From Thiomonas arsenitoxydans (GTDB taxonomy: Bacteria; Pseudomonadota; Gammaproteobacteria; Burkholderiales; Burkholderiaceae_C): DNA of 64,000 nt. The DNA lies in assembly GCF_000253115.1 (NCBI RefSeq), contig NC_014145.1:1612001-1676000 (forward strand). Reading direction: 5' to 3'. Below, in pieces: positions 63,111-64,000 of the stretch. Position 1 is the first letter of the stretch, and every line of letters starts with the position of its first letter. The notes below the pieces were generated by a model. That model had not been told where the DNA came from and made no database searches. It was given only the letters and a program-made list of their open reading frames with translations. The position numbers and the translations under genes were made by a program.

Positions 63111-64000
63111 ACAGCATCGCTTTCTGGACGCCTTGCGCGCCTTGCTGGGCACGTCGCATGTGCTGCACCTGGCGGAAGACTGTGCACCCTATCTTACCGA
63201 TTGGCGCAAACGCTATCAGGGACGCGCGCTAGCCGTGGTGCTGCCGGGCGACGCCGCGCAGGTGGCCGGGGTGGTGCAGCTTTGCGCGCTGCATGGCGTG
63301 GGGGTGGTGCCGCAGGGCGGCAATACTGGCCTGGTCGGCGGGGCCACGCCAGACGCCAGCGGCGAGCAGATCGTGCTGAGTACCCGGCGACTCAACCGCA
63401 TTCGCTCCATCGACCCCGCGGGCGGCGTGCTCGTCGCGGAAGCCGGGTGTGTGCTGGCCGCCGTGCAGCAAGCCGCGGCCGAGCACGGTCTGCTGTTCCC
63501 GCTGTCTCTGGCCGCTGAGGGCAGTTGCACCATAGGCGGCAATCTTTCGACCAACGCTGGCGGCACGGCGGTCTTGCGCTACGGCAATGCCCGCGAGTTG
63601 TGTCTCGGACTGGAAGTCGTCACCGCGCAGGGCGAGGTGCTCGACGCACTCAACCTGCTGCGTAAGAACAATACCGGCTACAGCCTGCGCGATCTATACG
63701 TCGGCTCCGAGGGTACGCTGGGCATCATCACCGCGGCGGCGCTCAAGCTCTTTGCGCAACCGGCGGCGCAGATCACCGCGCTGGTGGCCGTGCACGACGT
63801 GGCCGCCGCCATTGGCCTGCTCGGCTTAGCAAACGCCCGGCTCGGGTGCAGCCTGACCGGCTTCGAGCTGATGAGCGCGCACAGTCTGCAACTGGTGCAG
63901 CAACATTTTCCGCAACTCGCTTTGCCTTTTGAGTTGCCCAGCGCCTGGTGCGTGCTGCTGGAGTCGAGCGAAACCGAGGGCGAGCCGCAGGGCAGGGCGC
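63097..64000 (+). CDS. FAD-linked oxidase, GlcD/D-2-hydroxyacid dehydrogenase type (cut by window end)
   Basis: The frame is open from GTG 63097 to the window end, giving 301 residues without stop; the C-terminal part is missing. A VAO-type FAD domain is clear: VVPQGGNTGLVGGATPD and LAAEGSCTIGGNLSTNAGGTAVLRYGNAR, both of which bind FAD, then LRKNNTGYSLRDLYVGSEGTLGIITAAALKL. Relatives oxidise D-lactate, glycolate or D-2-hydroxyglutarate, passing electrons to quinone or ETF. The start overlaps the DUF2069 end by 14 bp. A GTG start is inferred because no ATG lies near; the upstream context has no strong ribosome site. Confidence 0.9.
   Translation, partial: MLPAEQHRFLDALRALLGTSHVLHLAEDCAPYLTDWRKRYQGRALAVVLPGDAAQVAGVVQLCALHGVGVVPQGGNTGLVGGATPDASGEQIVLSTRRLNRIRSIDPAGGVLVAEAGCVLAAVQQAAAEHGLLFPLSLAAEGSCTIGGNLSTNAGGTAVLRYGNARELCLGLEVVTAQGEVLDALNLLRKNNTGYSLRDLYVGSEGTLGIITAAALKLFAQPAAQITALVAVHDVAAAIGLLGLANARLGCSLTGFELMSAHSLQLVQQHFPQLALPFELPSAWCVLLESSETEGEPQGRA

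Overview
The window is ordinary, high-GC, tightly packed chromosomal DNA of a betaproteobacterium, most likely from the Burkholderiales. The evidence is a complete phaC-phaA-phaB-phaR polyhydroxybutyrate locus followed by rimO, the order sucA-sucB-lpd-zapE, the order ribF-ileS-lspA, and an etfB-etfA-acyl-CoA dehydrogenase operon. A three-subunit molybdenum complex of the sulfite-oxidising SoeABC type and a TauE/SafE-type anion exporter suggest a sulfur-oxidising member, for example a Thiomonas-like organism. That genus guess is inference only. No rRNA, tRNA, CRISPR array, complete insertion sequence or prophage was found.

Layout. 1-4750: the end of a GMC flavoprotein oxidoreductase, then a three-gene polysaccharide module of lower GC (initiating sugar-phosphate transferase, UDP-HexNAc 6-dehydrogenase, UDP-HexNAc 4-epimerase), closed by a 17-bp-stem hairpin. 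4751-11543: an Old Yellow Enzyme, a possible 48-residue membrane peptide, soeABC, and a small LprI-like exported protein. 11606-19184: enoyl-CoA hydratase, PP2C phosphatase, a DinG/YoaA-type helicase, bamD, rluD, a family 2 glycosyltransferase and pgeF. 19212-25189: phaCABR with a TTGACA-type promoter, then rimO. 25200-30132: small exported proteins, a TSUP exporter, a SatP-type acetate transporter, xth, a 72-bp nested palindrome and a 105-bp miniature inverted-repeat element.

30133-34663: ribF-ileS-lspA on the minus strand with its terminator. 35027-43709: a cold-shock gene with a long leader, DedA, a minus-strand PHP-Sua5-M50 protease-trpS group, ybaK, plsY, a retropepsin-like protease, yajQ, murB, a small membrane protein and def. 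43714-53985: a surface lipoprotein carrying a 15-bp minisatellite, the 2-oxoglutarate dehydrogenase operon sucA-sucB-lpd, zapE, a coiled-coil exported protein and an MscS channel. 54058-64000: an acyl-CoA ligase, an etfBA-acyl-CoA dehydrogenase-flavin oxidase operon behind a promoter with a TetR-like palindrome, a DUF962 protein, YihY, WrbA, DUF2069 and a truncated FAD-linked oxidase.

How the genes work together. Fatty-acid activation, beta-oxidation (ligase, acyl-CoA dehydrogenase, ETF, enoyl-CoA hydratase), the TCA-cycle 2-oxoglutarate step and PHB synthesis form one carbon and redox theme. Sulfite oxidation to the quinone pool would supply electrons. The rest is housekeeping: translation, envelope assembly and protein maturation. 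I found no convincing wholly new multi-gene system. The best leads are the reduced polysaccharide module, the tailed SoeB-like subunit, the two unexplained palindromic elements and the operator in front of etfB.
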